Notes under the pieces: generated by a model
Told to the model about the DNA's origin: nothing
The model's database searches: none
The model's input: the letters and a program-made list of their open reading frames with translations, nothing else
Shown here: one piece after another, positions 22,178-33,453 of the stretch
Numbering within the stretch: position 1 is the stretch's first letter
How the letters are laid out: every line of letters starts with the position of its first letter
Source: Blepharisma japonicum
Taxonomy: Eukaryota > Ciliophora > Heterotrichea > Heterotrichida > Blepharismidae
Length of the DNA: 64,000 nucleotides
Assembly (NCBI GenBank): GCA_949751835.1
Contig: CATKHK010000130.1
Location: 26,682-90,681 of the forward strand
Reading direction: 5' to 3'
Made by a program: the position numbers and the translations under genes

Positions 22178-23920
22178 TTAAATATCAAATATTATAGGTT
22201 TTTTATATTTTTTCAGCTCACCAGTTTGGCTCACATATTCTATGAGCTCTCCATTCTGATTATAAACATAGATGTTGTCCCTTTGGAAACTTGGATAGCA
22301 GCAGCTCATGATCCCTAATTTCGATCCAGCAGTTAGTACTGAGAAAGTTGCCCTAGAAAGATCTAGCCTATACAGCTTCATATTAGACTTCGTTCTTTCA
22401 AACTTCCCTCCACAAATCAGCACTCTTGCTCCATCTACAGGCAAAGCACAAACTCCATGTAGCCCAGTTGGCATCATAATGTCCAGTATCACTCACCTAT
22501 TCCTCTCTAATTTCTCAATTGAATTTAATTCATTGTGCACTTGGTCAGCTCCTCCAAAAACGTAAAGAGTTCTGTTCATTTCGCAAAGCGAAGGATAGCT
22601 TCTTCCAGCCCTAAGACTGTCAATTTTATCCCAACTTCTCTCTTTTACATTAAATCTATGGCACTCTCTTTGCACGATATTATCATTTCTTCCTCCTATG
22701 AAATAGATAAATCCATCATCTAAATAGATGGAGGAATGGGTGTAAAATGGAGCTGGAGTATCAATTCTGAAAAAATTGACTTCTGAGTCTAAAAAGTAGA
22801 TCCATGCTCTTCTCGGTGCTGCTTTTCCACCTGATATGCAGGCTCCAAATGGCAGTGGGCATATAGAAAACCCATCTCCCAGTTTTTCTTCTAAAGGGAT
22901 AAAGTTTGTTTGCTTTGTGCTTGTTTGGAAGTGTATAAAGTTGTCTTTGCTTGCTACAACTCCATATACTGAGTCTAGCACTAATGGAGTATTTTCAAGC
23001 AGATTTTGATAAATCTCTGCTTCTTGAGGAGGTCTTTGTGGTTGAATTTGCTGTAAAAATTCACTGAGAATTGTAGTTCTTGGGAGGAGTCTAAACATAT
23101 CGTAGAGCTCTGAGCATCTAACTGCTTCATTCCTTAAATCGCACTGAGATGTCTGTATTCCAATCAATCTTCATTCTGAGTCAAAAACAGGGCTTCCGCT
23201 TGGCCCACAAGGACTTCTTGAATCATAAAATAATTTTGGCCCAACGACTTCTTTTAGCTCTAAAACCTTGATGCCTGATTTTGGGTCATTTTCTTTTGGT
23301 AAATCTAGCGTATATACTTTATCACCATCTTTGGGTGTAAGAAAAGGCGAAATCCCAATAGGCTGAAAATCTGATAAAGAATAAGGAGCTAGAAAGCTGA
23401 CTAATGTGATGTCATTTGTGCATGCCCAAAGTTGAGAAGGGTCAAAATCAAATTGGAAGCCTTGCTTATCAAACATTGCATAAGCATTTTTTGCAACTTC
23501 TGGGGTTGGCAGAACTTTAGAAGTTGTGAGGGCTAATCTATTGTTAGTAACAATGCCAAGTCCTACCACTCTATTTGAAACAATAATGCTGAACACAGCT
23601 TTTAAGCAATTATAACAGCTTCTTATGTGAAATGATGGATCGCTCAATTTTTGCTGCTCTCGCAGTCTTATTTTTGTTCCACTTTTTATAGAAAGTTTAA
23701 GAGGATTATGATGTTCAAGAGCTTCAATTAAGCCTTCTGCTGTTGTTAGGATTATGTTATCTCCATCTTGGTCGCTATAGTAAAATGTTAAATGGCTTAT
23801 TGATTGAAGAGAAGGTATCGCTGATCTTGCAAATTTGTTAAGTTCTTCTAATGAGTGAGGGGCAACTCCTATACAGTAAGTTTCGTCATTGTATTTAAGT
23901 TTAATTCTTTTCTCAGTCAT
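22178..23920 (-). CDS. PB1 / trypsin-like / kelch-repeat fusion protein (580 aa)
   Basis: One frame when TGA at 23168-23170 and 22490-22492 is Trp. Residues 1-85 resemble a PB1 domain (KRIKLKYNDETYCIGV, HLTFYYSDQDGDNIILTT, then GLIEALEH). Residues about 105-265 are a trypsin-like protease domain: FSIIVSNRVVGLGIV, LALTTSKVL, NDITLVSF and CGPSGSPVFDSEWRLIGIQ. Ser (S241) and Asp (D170) are in place, but the histidine position of the usual LTxAHV block is K135, so proteolysis is unlikely. Residues about 310-570 carry kelch-type repeats (IYFIGGRND...W, YVFGGADQ...W, VLICGGK). I do not know this combination as a named protein. The role is unknown; PB1 and kelch suggest protein-protein scaffolding. 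Confidence 0.8.
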
Positions 23921-24018
23921 GTATTATATAAGGGGGATTTATTTTGAAAATATTTAAATAAATAATATGTTTTTAGACTTAAATCAAAATTACAAAATCT
24001 CCGAATTATTATTCATTT

Positions 24019-24996
24019 CTAAAACTCTATATTAGTACTGAATCTAGGGCTATTTGTTTCTGAATATCGTTTTGGAGTTGAAGATCTTGGTGTTACACTT
24101 CGTTTAGGAGACATAATTAAAGGCTTGAATAATTCAGGATGAAATGTGCATGGTTCCATTTCTTCTTCCCTTGCCTTTAGTTTTTGGTCTTCTCTTTTTT
24201 CATTCATTTTTCTTTGTGATAGTAATGCTTTTTGATACAAATCTATTGATCTTACCATTTCTGCTGATGCTTGGTTTATCTTCGGCGTAAATGTACATTC
24301 TTCAAAACCATCTTTCGGTGGCGGAGGCGTATAAGCAGTTTTTTCTTTTAATTGGTCGATTTTACGATTATAATTTCTTTCAAGAAATCCTTTCAATGCA
24401 AGTTTTCCATTTGCTTGTTTTCTCTCTAATGACTCGTATCTTTTTCTCTCTAATGATTCTTCTCTTTTTTTCTCTTTTGTAATATTTTTTAGGTTCCTTC
24501 CTTCTTGTAAAGCTTTTTTTACAATGTTTATTGATTTTTGGTCAATTTGAGGTTTAAATGTGCAAGTTTGGGATAAATAATTTTCAGCCATCTTGTTTTT
24601 CTTCTGTGTCATAGTTTCAGCTCTCTTAAATAGTGCTTCAGCTGCGATTTCACCCTTACTTAAAGATCTTTCTTTTTGAATGGGCTTGGGAGTTTTTGAT
24701 TTTGAAGTAAAAGATGTGAAAGATAAAATATCCTCAATGCCTGAACTGACATGAATTGATATCTTTGGAGTATTATTTAAATTCATAAATAGCTCATCGT
24801 TATCTGGCTTGTTTTGATTTGTTGGAGGGCACGTTGGAGGCTTTCTGCCACGATTTCTATTTTCAGGGCTGGCTGTTAAACGATTAATCAAATTGCTTTC
24901 TTTAAAAGCTGAATATTTTTCAACCATATTACAATTTTGTTTATCTAAGTCAAATTCTTTAAAAAGTTGGAAGGCTTTTTTCTGGGTATTCAACAT
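24019..24996 (-). CDS. Protein with repeated CTFxPxI motifs (325 aa)
   Basis: Starts MLNTQKKAFQLFKEFDL and ends STNIEF at TAG 24019. Three spaced motifs share one pattern: TCTFKPQIDQKSI near residue 150, ECTFTPKINQASAEMV near residue 235, and PCTFHPELFKPL near residue 288, separated by charged helical stretches (KEKKREESLERKRYESLERK). Such C-T-F-x-P-x-I repeats are common in proteins of ciliates and other flagellated protists, of unknown function. Tails are Ser/Pro-rich and probably disordered. The ATG at 24996 is preferred to the GTG directly upstream. Confidence 0.7.
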   Translation of the reverse strand: MLNTQKKAFQLFKEFDLDKQNCNMVEKYSAFKESNLINRLTASPENRNRGRKPPTCPPTNQNKPDNDELFMNLNNTPKISIHVSSGIEDILSFTSFTSKSKTPKPIQKERSLSKGEIAAEALFKRAETMTQKKNKMAENYLSQTCTFKPQIDQKSINIVKKALQEGRNLKNITKEKKREESLERKRYESLERKQANGKLALKGFLERNYNRKIDQLKEKTAYTPPPPKDGFEECTFTPKINQASAEMVRSIDLYQKALLSQRKMNEKREDQKLKAREEEMEPCTFHPELFKPLIMSPKRSVTPRSSTPKRYSETNSPRFSTNIEF

Positions 24997-25765
24997 CACT
25001 GCACAGTATATTATTGAGAGGGAAAATAATTAGTAATTAAATGATTATTTTATTTTCCTTTAATGAAATAATTATTTGATTATGCAATTATTTCGAATAT
25101 ATACTTTACAGATTTAAAAATATAAAATTAATCGTTAGGAATAGTCTTCGGATTATTTAGGGCACAAAAGTTTTATTTTGAGCCTAGAAAAAGTTTTCCC
25201 TAAATTAAATTTTTATTATCTTTATAACAATTTTTCAGACTTATAATAGTTAAATCTAAAATATTAGAAATAAATCGTTCTATTTTAAGGTGAATTTTGT
25301 TTAAGAATTTATCCAGTTTTATTTTTCATCCACTTTTTATTTTCATATATCCAATTTTTGTTAAGACTCAGCTAATTCAGTTCCTGCAAAGAATCTCCTA
25401 TAATTGAACCGTAATTTTTGGATTTATTGATTTAAAACTGCATATGGTATTTAACATTTCTCTAGCATTGCCCTCTCGCTCTTAGCCTTTATCTGCCTCC
25501 TTAAATATCTCCTATAAAATTTAGCTCAAAGAACCAATACGCTGGCTGAAACCGTTTCATGTATTTCCTTACTACCAATTTAAAGTACTTTTTACCAAGC
25601 AATCTTTAATTTTTATTTCCTTTATCATAGGGAAATCTGTGAATCAAAAATTTTTTTTCTAATACATATATGAATGCTGATATCAATCTATCTCAAAACA
25701 TTTCTGATATTGAAATAGTAAGAATTTTAATGCTTTAAGTTAATGGACTAGTATAAATATAAATA
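24997..25765. other. AT-rich intergenic region (divergent promoters)
   Basis: 769 bp between two divergent genes. No frame, repeat or RNA gene seen. Confidence 0.65.
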
Positions 25766-28027
25766 ATGGGTATTTGTGCTTGCAAAGCTAAGGTTATAAC
25801 CCCAATTCCAATAACTCATCAGTCTGCACGAGCTTCTCCAAAAATCAAAAAAGTGCTTATTAAATGTAAAAGTTACTCAGTTACAAAAGATGAGCTAAGG
25901 ATATTAAAAGATCTATATAAAGATTTATCACGAAAAACAAGTGATGAAGAAGCTATCGATAAAAACACTTTCATTCAATTTTTTTCGTTGCCTGTAACCT
26001 ATAAGCAGGGTTTGCTTGGAGAAAGATTATTTCAAAAATTTGACATAAATAAGCAAGGATCAATAAGTTTTGAAGATTTTTTATGAGGATTTGCCTCATT
26101 TAGTAAAGGCACACTCGACCAAAAATACAAAATTATTTTTGATTTATATGATTTAAAAGAGGATGGTGTAATTGACAAAAATGAATTAGTTACTATCGTA
26201 TTTCTTACTCAGATTCATAACTCTTATAAAGAAACAGCTGATTTGCTTCCTCAGCCAACGTCTACAACTGACATTTCTAGCGAGCATGATTTATTTATTC
26301 AATTAGGACCCTCAAAAAGTCCAATCAGAAAATTAGAAAAAAGAAGAACGACTTCTGTTTTTCCTGATGAAGAATATCCAGAAAATAAGGAAAAAAATAT
26401 AGGAACACAATTTCAAGAAAGAAGGGTGCAGTTAATTGCTGCTCACATTTTAGATACATTTGGAAATAAAAGTACTTTAACTTTTATCGACTTCAAAAAT
26501 TTCTTGACCCAACATCCAAAAATATTTGAAGTTTTCAGAGCATCTTATAAAGAAGACATTTGGCTTGGAGTGCAGCCAGACCAAATAGTTGTAAGAGATA
26601 GAAAAGAAAGAAAAAGATGCAAAACAATTGGTGGAGTTGTATCTGCACAAACCTTTGCAGACTTTCGACTTGATAAATTTCCATCAATTAACGCATGTGA
26701 TTTTTCTGGCTTCGTATATCAAAAATCCAAAGAAACTGGGTATTTTGAAAAGAAATTCGCAGCGTTAAAGAAAAGTTTGCTTTTAATCCATGACCATCGT
26801 GAAGACAAGATGCCTTCAGGAGTCATTTTTATGGATGGATGCTATGTAGATATCATTGGAGATTACTATATTTCTAAGAAATTTGGAATTTCAATATCTC
26901 ATGAATCCAGCTCATATAATGAAATAAATTTATGGTTTGATTCTCGCGAAGAAAGAGATGAATGGATTAAGCTATTAGAAATTGCAGCCAAAACAAGGAA
27001 GTTTAAAGAATATTATGAACTTAAAGAGAAAATTGGCCATGGCAGATTTTCTGATGTTCATATTGTAATAGAGCATTCCACCAACCAAAAATATGCAGTA
27101 AAAATTATCACAAAAGCCCGACTTACTCATAATGAAGCAGAAATGCTTCGAAGCGAAATCGCTATTATGAGATTATTGGATCATCCTGGAGTTATTCAAT
27201 TAAAAGAAGTTTTTGACACTAAAAAGCACATGCTTATTGTAATGGAGCAAGTGCGCGGAGGAGAGCTGTACCAAAGGATTGTAAATAAAAAGTATTTTTC
27301 TGAGTACGCAGTCAGTCAAGTCATAAAACAGCTGCTTGAAGTCGTTCGATATTTGCACGATGTTGGAATTATTCACAGAGATATCAAGCCAGAAAACATT
27401 TTGTTGGTTGATAATTCAGAAATCCCCAAAATTAAATTAGCGGATTTTGGGCTTTCTCAGCTAGCAATGCCTGGATCACTACAAACTTTAACATGTGGAA
27501 CTTTAGGATACGCAGCTCCTGAAGTTTTAGCAAAGAAGGGCTATGACAATAAAGTTGATTTATGAAGCGTTGGGGTAATAACTTATTTATTACTTCATCA
27601 TAGACTGCCTATAGACCATCCAGAAAAGCAAGACCTAATAGACATGACTTTAAAGGCGCCAATTGATTTTGAAGGTGAACATTGAAAAAAATTTTCTCCC
27701 CAAGCTTTGGATTTTGTACAAAAACTATTAAATAGAGATCCAAAGGTGAGATTTTCAGCGGAAGAAGCATTGACGCATGAGTGAATTCAAAATTCCGATG
27801 GAGTTTTGCTTAAAGAAAGCTCCAAAGAAAATTCTGTTGCAGGAGAATCCTTTCAATCAGGCGGTATATATCATCCTGGACTAACAGAGTCTTCTAGTAC
27901 AATAGATAAAAATCATAGGCTTCGTGTACAGAGTTTACCTGAACTATTGGCTCCCGGGCAAGCATCTTTTGATCGATTTTCGACATCTAAAGCAAGCGGA
28001 GTATCATCGATGCATCTTCAATCATAG
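25766..28027 (+). CDS. EF-hand / PH / Ser-Thr protein kinase, CDPK7-like (753 aa)
   Basis: TGA is Trp at 26084, 27563, 27683 and 27782. The N-terminus MGICACK carries Gly2 for myristoylation and Cys4/Cys6 for palmitoylation, so the protein is probably membrane-bound. Residues about 60-170 form EF-hand-like helices: FDINKQGSISFEDFLWGF and DLYDLKEDGVIDKNELV. Residues about 311-408 are a PH domain (SGFVYQKSKETGYFEKKFAAL ... WFDSREERDEWIKLL). Residues about 416-675 are a kinase: GHGRFSDV, AVKII, HRDIKPEN, DFGLS, GTLGYAAPE and WSVGVITYLLL. EF hands before a PH domain and a C-terminal kinase is the order known for apicomplexan CDPK7, unlike ordinary CDPKs. Calcium and phosphoinositide control is inference. 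Confidence 0.9.
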
Positions 28028-28186
28028 CAGCTATACGACTGCAACTGAAATATTTATCTAAAATAAATATAGGATGATCTAAAAAGCAACAAATAAAATA
28101 AAATGTAAATAGATCTCAACTATTATTAGCTTTCTTATTAATTCAATTGTTGATGCCAAAGAAATTAATTTAAAACGTAACTCTCT

Positions 28187-29998
28187 TTAAACAACAGAAC
28201 GGTAACGAACTGCAATCATAACCCAAACAGCACACCGTTCTTCAGGATATGCTACCAGCTTAACTCTTAACGCAAACCTTACTGTATCACCTCTTGTTTG
28301 TAAGATATCTTGAGCTACACTTGCTTTTGTGATACTCCCCATAATATCATTAACTCGTCTTTGCTGAAATTGAGTTGGAAAGGCTTTGAAAGTATGCCCT
28401 TCAGGAACATGTCTTTTGATACTCTGCTGAAATTCTTCATTTCCAAATGTCACAGATCCTATCCTATCCATCTCATAATTTACAAGTGCAGGCTGCAGCA
28501 AATAGCTTAAATCTTCATCTCAGTGTGTCAATAAGTCCATCCTTTCTCTGTAGGCAACTATCATTTCTCTCAATTCATTTTCAATGTTTATTTCTTCTTC
28601 CTGGGGATTCAGAATTGGTGATAGCAAAGGTAAATATTTAGCTGAGCCAATTAAAGATTGCAGAATATCTGGTGCAATTGGTTTCCATAAAGACTCATTT
28701 TGCAAATCCCAGTTTGTGTTTGCAACAATATCATCAACTTGAATATTTCCATAAAATGATTTGTGATTAAAAACGCATCCAATTTTTCTATAATATCTAT
28801 GGATTCTTGGATCATCACTATAAAAGCGTTGCCCTGTTAAACTTTCCCAAAACGTGATTCGATCGCCTAATGTGATAACCCATGCATGTGGCCCCTCTCC
28901 ACTGCTTCCTATACAAACATAAGCATCTAATCCAAACCCAAGCAATAGTCCTGCTAATAATACAGCATGATCTTCACAGTCTCCATACCCTTTAACAAGA
29001 AAGGTGTGCATACTGTTCCATATTTCATTCCTAACCCCCCCTGGAGCTTCATCTCTTTCAAAAGGAATTAAGCTTACAAACCTGGCTGCATGCAATGGCG
29101 AATCAATAAGTCTGTTGGTTTTAAATGGCTGCACCAGTGATGAGACTGGCTTTCAGCTGCCATCTTCAATTTCTGCATAAATTTTGACTAATCTTTTTTC
29201 ATGTGTTGGCCTGATTTGTTTATAATCTCTTCACCACTCATTTGAGTGCTCAAAATAGCTGTGCGCTACTTCTCTTTCATACTTCGCTTCTAAATTAAGT
29301 TGCTCGTTAACTACTCTATCAGTTAATAAATCTCCTCTTTTGATTCTTGGCATTAAATCCATTTGCACATAAATAACGCCAATTGGCATTTTTGCTCTTG
29401 TGCCAAGCCCAGTCAATTCAATGGGAAAGGAGAGCATAGGAGTGCAAAGCATCAGCCTCCACTCAATATTTTTGCTTGCAACAATTTCTTTTCTTCCATT
29501 AGTTTCTTTGATAACTACAATATGAATTGGGGCTCTTAGCTTCAGCAGTGCTGCAAAGTCAACAGCTCCATAGTCAGGGGGTGACAGATTAAGTAAGAAA
29601 CTGTCATCAAAAAGGGGCTCTGCTGAGCATGGAATACTTTTCGATGAAAATCTCTGCTGTAAAAAGGAAATGTGGATTTGGAGATTGCTCTTTGAACTCT
29701 CTGGAGACAAGAAATCAATAAATGCTTTTCCATATTGCAGTTTAAAGAGAAGGTACTTTTTAGATCGATCGATACCTGGGAGGTCTTCAGATTCTGGAAG
29801 CTGCTCTACATGGGCTAAGACATCTCCTAGAACGCCCTGATTTCCTAATACTTCAAGAATTTTGTCGTGCGATAAAGCTCCTGAGACTATCTCTTCTTCT
29901 TCGATTATATTTTTTACTGTATCGAAAACCTTGTTCTTCTCAAGGTGATCGTGAATTAGCTCTTTGAGGCGGGCGATTTGCGCTGGAGTGTAAGACAT
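28187..29998 (-). CDS. CEP76: CEP76, centrosomal/basal-body protein (603 aa)
   Basis: Continuous with TGA as Trp (29231, 29153, 28517). It starts MSYTPAQIARLKELIHDHL, matching the N-terminal helix of CEP76 (L-K-x-L-I-H). A C2-like region covers about residues 85-255. Then comes WWRDYKQIRPTHEKRLVKIYA, a transglutaminase-like domain with KGYGDCEDHAVLL, GEGPHAWV and ITFWESLTGQR, and a C-terminal block with GNEEFQQSIKRHVPEGHTFKAFP ending in AVRYRSVV. This is the whole CEP76 order; human CEP76 is 659 aa. CEP76 limits centriole over-duplication in animals; in a ciliate a basal-body role is expected. Cys and His of the transglutaminase-like site are present, but activity is not known for the family. 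Confidence 0.93.
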
Positions 29999-30244
29999 AT
30001 TTAAATGACAAGAAGAAAATTATGATACTAGAATGCGATATTTTGCTCAATATTAGTTATCCTAGTAGAGAAACTCTTCATGTATTAGTTTTGGCTATTT
30101 TAATTTGTATTTTTTTATAAAAAACTTAATTTTCTAATAAAGAACTGTGTGTTTCAATATTAATTGCAAGAGTCGAAATTTTCTAAAATATGTAAAAGAC
30201 CAGTTGATATATGTATCCACTGTTATTAAAGTTTATCAAACAAA

Positions 30245-30637
30245 ATGGTGAGAATGAACGTGCTTGCAGACTGCCTTAAAAGCATCATCAACGCTGAAAA
30301 GAGAGGAAAGAGACAAGTGCTCATCAGACCAGCCTCAAAAGTGGTTATAAGATTCCTTCGCTTAATGCAAAAACAAGGCTATATCGGAGAATTCGAAGTT
30401 ATTGATGACCACAGATCTGGGAAAGTTGTCGTAGACTTAGTTGGAAGACTAAATAAATGCGGAGTTATCTCACCAAGATTTGATATTGCACTCACTGATA
30501 TTGAGCAAGTTGCAACTGATTTATTGCCATCTAGACAATTCGGATATGTAGTTTTGACCACAACTTATGGCATCCTTGACCATGAAGAGGCACGTAAAAG
30601 ACACACTGGAGGAAAACTACTTGGATACTTTTTCTAA
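30245..30637 (+). CDS. RPS15A: Small-subunit ribosomal protein uS8 (RPS15A), 130 aa
   Basis: Full-length eukaryotic uS8: [21 protein letters not shown] at the start, [18 protein letters not shown] in the middle and [20 protein letters not shown] then GGKLLGYFF at the end. This is the 130-residue length of the family. It binds 18S rRNA in the small subunit. Coding sequence is much less AT-rich than the flanks, as expected for a highly expressed gene. No introns. Confidence 0.97.
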   Translation: MVRMNVLADCLKSIINAEKRGKRQVLIRPASKVVIRFLRLMQKQGYIGEFEVIDDHRSGKVVVDLVGRLNKCGVISPRFDIALTDIEQVATDLLPSRQFGYVVLTTTYGILDHEEARKRHTGGKLLGYFF

Positions 30638-31316
30638 CTAATCTCAAGGATTTAGTCAATATTTCTCTAAATTTATAGTAAATTTATGATTGCATTTTGA
30701 TTCCAAAATGCTAAGATATTTTTAATATAGTGAAGATTTTAAATCTTTATGAATTCCTTTTTCTTGGTATATAATGTATATCCAAAATTATTATAAATTT
30801 GCTAATGTATAAATAAAATATCCTGCGATATGCTAATCTTTTTAGAGTTAATTGAATTCTAAAATGAAATTTCAAATAAATATTCCTGAATAAATATCTC
30901 AAAAATATTTTGCATGCAGGAAAATATATCTCCATAATTGTTTTTTACGATTTGATTATTATTGACTATAGATATTGTCAGAAATATGCATATAACGTAA
31001 CTTATAATTGTAGCTCTTTCTCTTGCACAAACTTGTTCTAGAATTGTATAAAAATTATTATTTAATTCATATGAAAAATAGCGCTGCAGTTATACCACCT
31101 TAAGTTGAGTATAAATTTAACCTTAAGCACTATATTATCCTCCTTTCTTATTTTTATAAAAATAAAAACTACAAACTTTTAAATTAATCTCCTAGCTCTG
31201 CAAAATAATGCATTGAGCTTACCTTTAAAGTAAACTTGGCGTTAAGTTCGCCTTTCTCATGTAACCTACTGAAATTCATCAATTATGAAATGACTTATTG
31301 GTGAACATTTAAGAAA
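30638..31316. other. AT-rich intergenic region
   Basis: 679 bp. A minus-strand frame of about 60 codons exists, but it looks like random AT-rich translation (many Ile, Phe, Tyr, Lys). Nothing supported. Confidence 0.6.
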
Positions 31317-32561
31317 ATGTCAAAATCCAAATCCAATTCACGAGTAAGTCGAGGTCCTCCAAAACTTTCAGAAGATTTCGGAATCAGACTTCTTGAGAAA
31401 GAACTAGAACTTGAAAAAGACTGGAGCATCGAAATAATAAATGAACTCGTGCTGATGTATACAGAAATTATCGAATATTACGAATATTATAAAGATCCAC
31501 GATATCTGGATTTTCAAGACCGCATGCATAAAATGCTTGTAAAACCACAAGCAATAACTACGATGAGAGAGGAGAGTGCCTCTCCTAGCAAAAGACAAGA
31601 TTTGAGTAAATCACCTTCACCAACTCGAGAGAGGAAGCTTGAAATGAAGAAATCGCCTTCGCCAGTTAGAGAAAGAACTCCTGAAGCTGAAACTAAAAAA
31701 GATATTCACGTTGTTCATAAAACACCAATTCAGTATGTCATAAAAGAAGAAGAAAACTCTGGCTCTGAAGCTGAAAACGAAAGCGAAAACAATAAAATTA
31801 ATCCTGAAGAAGAAAATCAAAACATCGAAATTTCCATTACAATTATGCCAGACACTGAGTCGGCTAAGTCAACTCAGAGAAGGCACACATTTTCAACTCC
31901 ACAACCTAAAAGATTTGACAACAGCATCGAACAACGTAAAAAGGAATCAGAAAGAAACAAAAGTTATTTATCAGCGCAGCTTAACCAATCTCTAGCAGAG
32001 CCTTCTTATAAGCTTTCCAAAAATTTAGAACGAATAATTCACCTTCATCAAACCAATGCGAAGGTGATCGCCCAAAAATGCTCATCAGATTTCAAATCTC
32101 AAGACTCAGATTTGAACCATAGACTCAAATCAAGGAAAAAGGCTATGCTTGACAAATCCACTCGAGATACAAGTATTTATGACTCTCCTCAGAATAAATC
32201 ATGCATAGATATTCTTCCTAATGAAAACTCTCCTCCGGAACTTAATTTGCTTAATCCGATGTCTGAAGTAAATTTATCATTTAATCCCAGCTGTGACGAC
32301 TCCAGACATATCGACAATTTAGAAATACAGCTTGAAGACCTCATGGAAAAATCGTTTTCTGAAAAAGCTTCCAAAATCAGCGAAATTAAGCTTAATTATG
32401 AAGTCCAAATAAAGGAGCTTGAAGGACAAGGAGGCTTCATGAACCTTATTGTTGATCAAATGAAAGAAAACATGAAAAAAGATATCCAGGATGTCTCTAA
32501 AGAAATGGACACACAAAGGAAAGCAAAAATCAATTTACTGAAGAAAAGTTTTATGATGTAA
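31317..32561 (+). CDS. Unrecognised charged coiled-coil protein (414 aa)
   Basis: Uninterrupted from ATG to TAA. Residues 15-80 look folded and helical (LSEDFGIRLLEKELELEKDW, LVLMYTEIIEYYEYYKDPR). Residues 80-130 contain repeated S-P-S-P-x-R-E-R units that look like proline-directed phosphorylation sites. The middle is acidic and disordered, and the last 90 residues (IDNLEIQLEDLMEKSF, then EIKLNYEVQIKELEG and VDQMKENMKKDI) form a coiled coil. No known domain. A cytoskeletal role would fit but is not shown. Confidence 0.75.
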   Translation: MSKSKSNSRVSRGPPKLSEDFGIRLLEKELELEKDWSIEIINELVLMYTEIIEYYEYYKDPRYLDFQDRMHKMLVKPQAITTMREESASPSKRQDLSKSPSPTRERKLEMKKSPSPVRERTPEAETKKDIHVVHKTPIQYVIKEEENSGSEAENESENNKINPEEENQNIEISITIMPDTESAKSTQRRHTFSTPQPKRFDNSIEQRKKESERNKSYLSAQLNQSLAEPSYKLSKNLERIIHLHQTNAKVIAQKCSSDFKSQDSDLNHRLKSRKKAMLDKSTRDTSIYDSPQNKSCIDILPNENSPPELNLLNPMSEVNLSFNPSCDDSRHIDNLEIQLEDLMEKSFSEKASKISEIKLNYEVQIKELEGQGGFMNLIVDQMKENMKKDIQDVSKEMDTQRKAKINLLKKSFMM

Positions 32562-32604
32562 GTAAATGATAATAACAACACACTAAATATGAAAATATGT
32601 AAAA

Positions 32605-33300
32605 TTAAACTATTCCCCATAGCACCTCAAAAGCACTTGTAATTCTTGATGCGCAACAGGCTGCTGATAAGTGGTAATTTGAGATAGAAATTGCCTTGCT
32701 GATGTAATCGACTTCTTTTGCAGGATGACCATGTGCGCAGGCTCCAATGACGAAGACTGGAGTTTTTGGAGCTTTATTAGGATCTGTAGAAGTAAATTGA
32801 TAGCTTGGGTCTTTTACGAACTCAAAAATATCTGTTAACTGGCTTTCTACTGAAGTCCCAATTTTTATTGAGCCAACTGGCAAATGGTCTGTGGTAGGAT
32901 TTTTTATGACTCTCATCAAATATTTACCATTATCTGCAGCTTTGATTTTTCTTGTATGAAGAAGTTGTGTTATCAATCCAGCAAATCTTTTATAAGTCCT
33001 GGGCATTCTTAGTTGAGGGGAAACGTAGATTAAAACATTTTTGAAAGTGTGGATGTAGACTTGAACTTTTCCAGCCTTTGCTAATGGGCTGTCTAAAAGA
33101 GCAAGCAAAGTTTGATGTGTAATGTCTGGTCTATATTCGGCAGGGTCCACGCCAAGTTTTTTAAGGTAATTTGTGTGGTCATCAGAATTGAGAAGGACAA
33201 ATTCGCCATCCTTCTTGATTTTAGCAGTGTCTAAGGTGCTATTTAATACTTACGCTCCTTCTAAAACAAAAATGACTTTTTGGCCTTCTTCTTCTTCCAT
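32605..33300 (-). CDS. EMG1: EMG1/NEP1 rRNA pseudouridine N1-methyltransferase (226 aa)
   Basis: Two exons: the first (33254-33300) encodes MEEEEGQKVIFVLEGA, then a 15-nt intron, then the rest. Family blocks are clear: RPDITHQTLLALLDSPLAKAG, VYIHTFKNVLIYVSPQLRMPRT, FAGLITQLL, RVIKNPTTDHLPVGSIKIGTS, FVIGACAHG (knot loop binding S-adenosylmethionine) and ISISNYHLSAA. EMG1 is a SPOUT enzyme that methylates a hypermodified pseudouridine in 18S rRNA and is needed for small-subunit assembly in the nucleolus. TAA at 32605. Head-to-head with Rpt5, 153 bp between starts. Confidence 0.95.
33239..33253 (-). other. 15-nt intron in EMG1
   Basis: Sense strand GTAAGTATTAAATAG, phase 2. Removing it deletes an in-frame TAA and joins VLEGA to TLDTAKIKK, as in EMG1 of other eukaryotes. 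Confidence 0.92.
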
Positions 33301-33453
33301 TATATATTTAATGCCAAAAATAAATCAGAGATTTTCTTTAAATAAAAATAACTAATTAGGATGCAAAAGATGAAATTTAATTTTCCTTTTAAAATCACTA
33401 TATTTGCTTAGCAATCGTTTAAACAATGAATTTTGAGTTCCATTATAAAGAAA

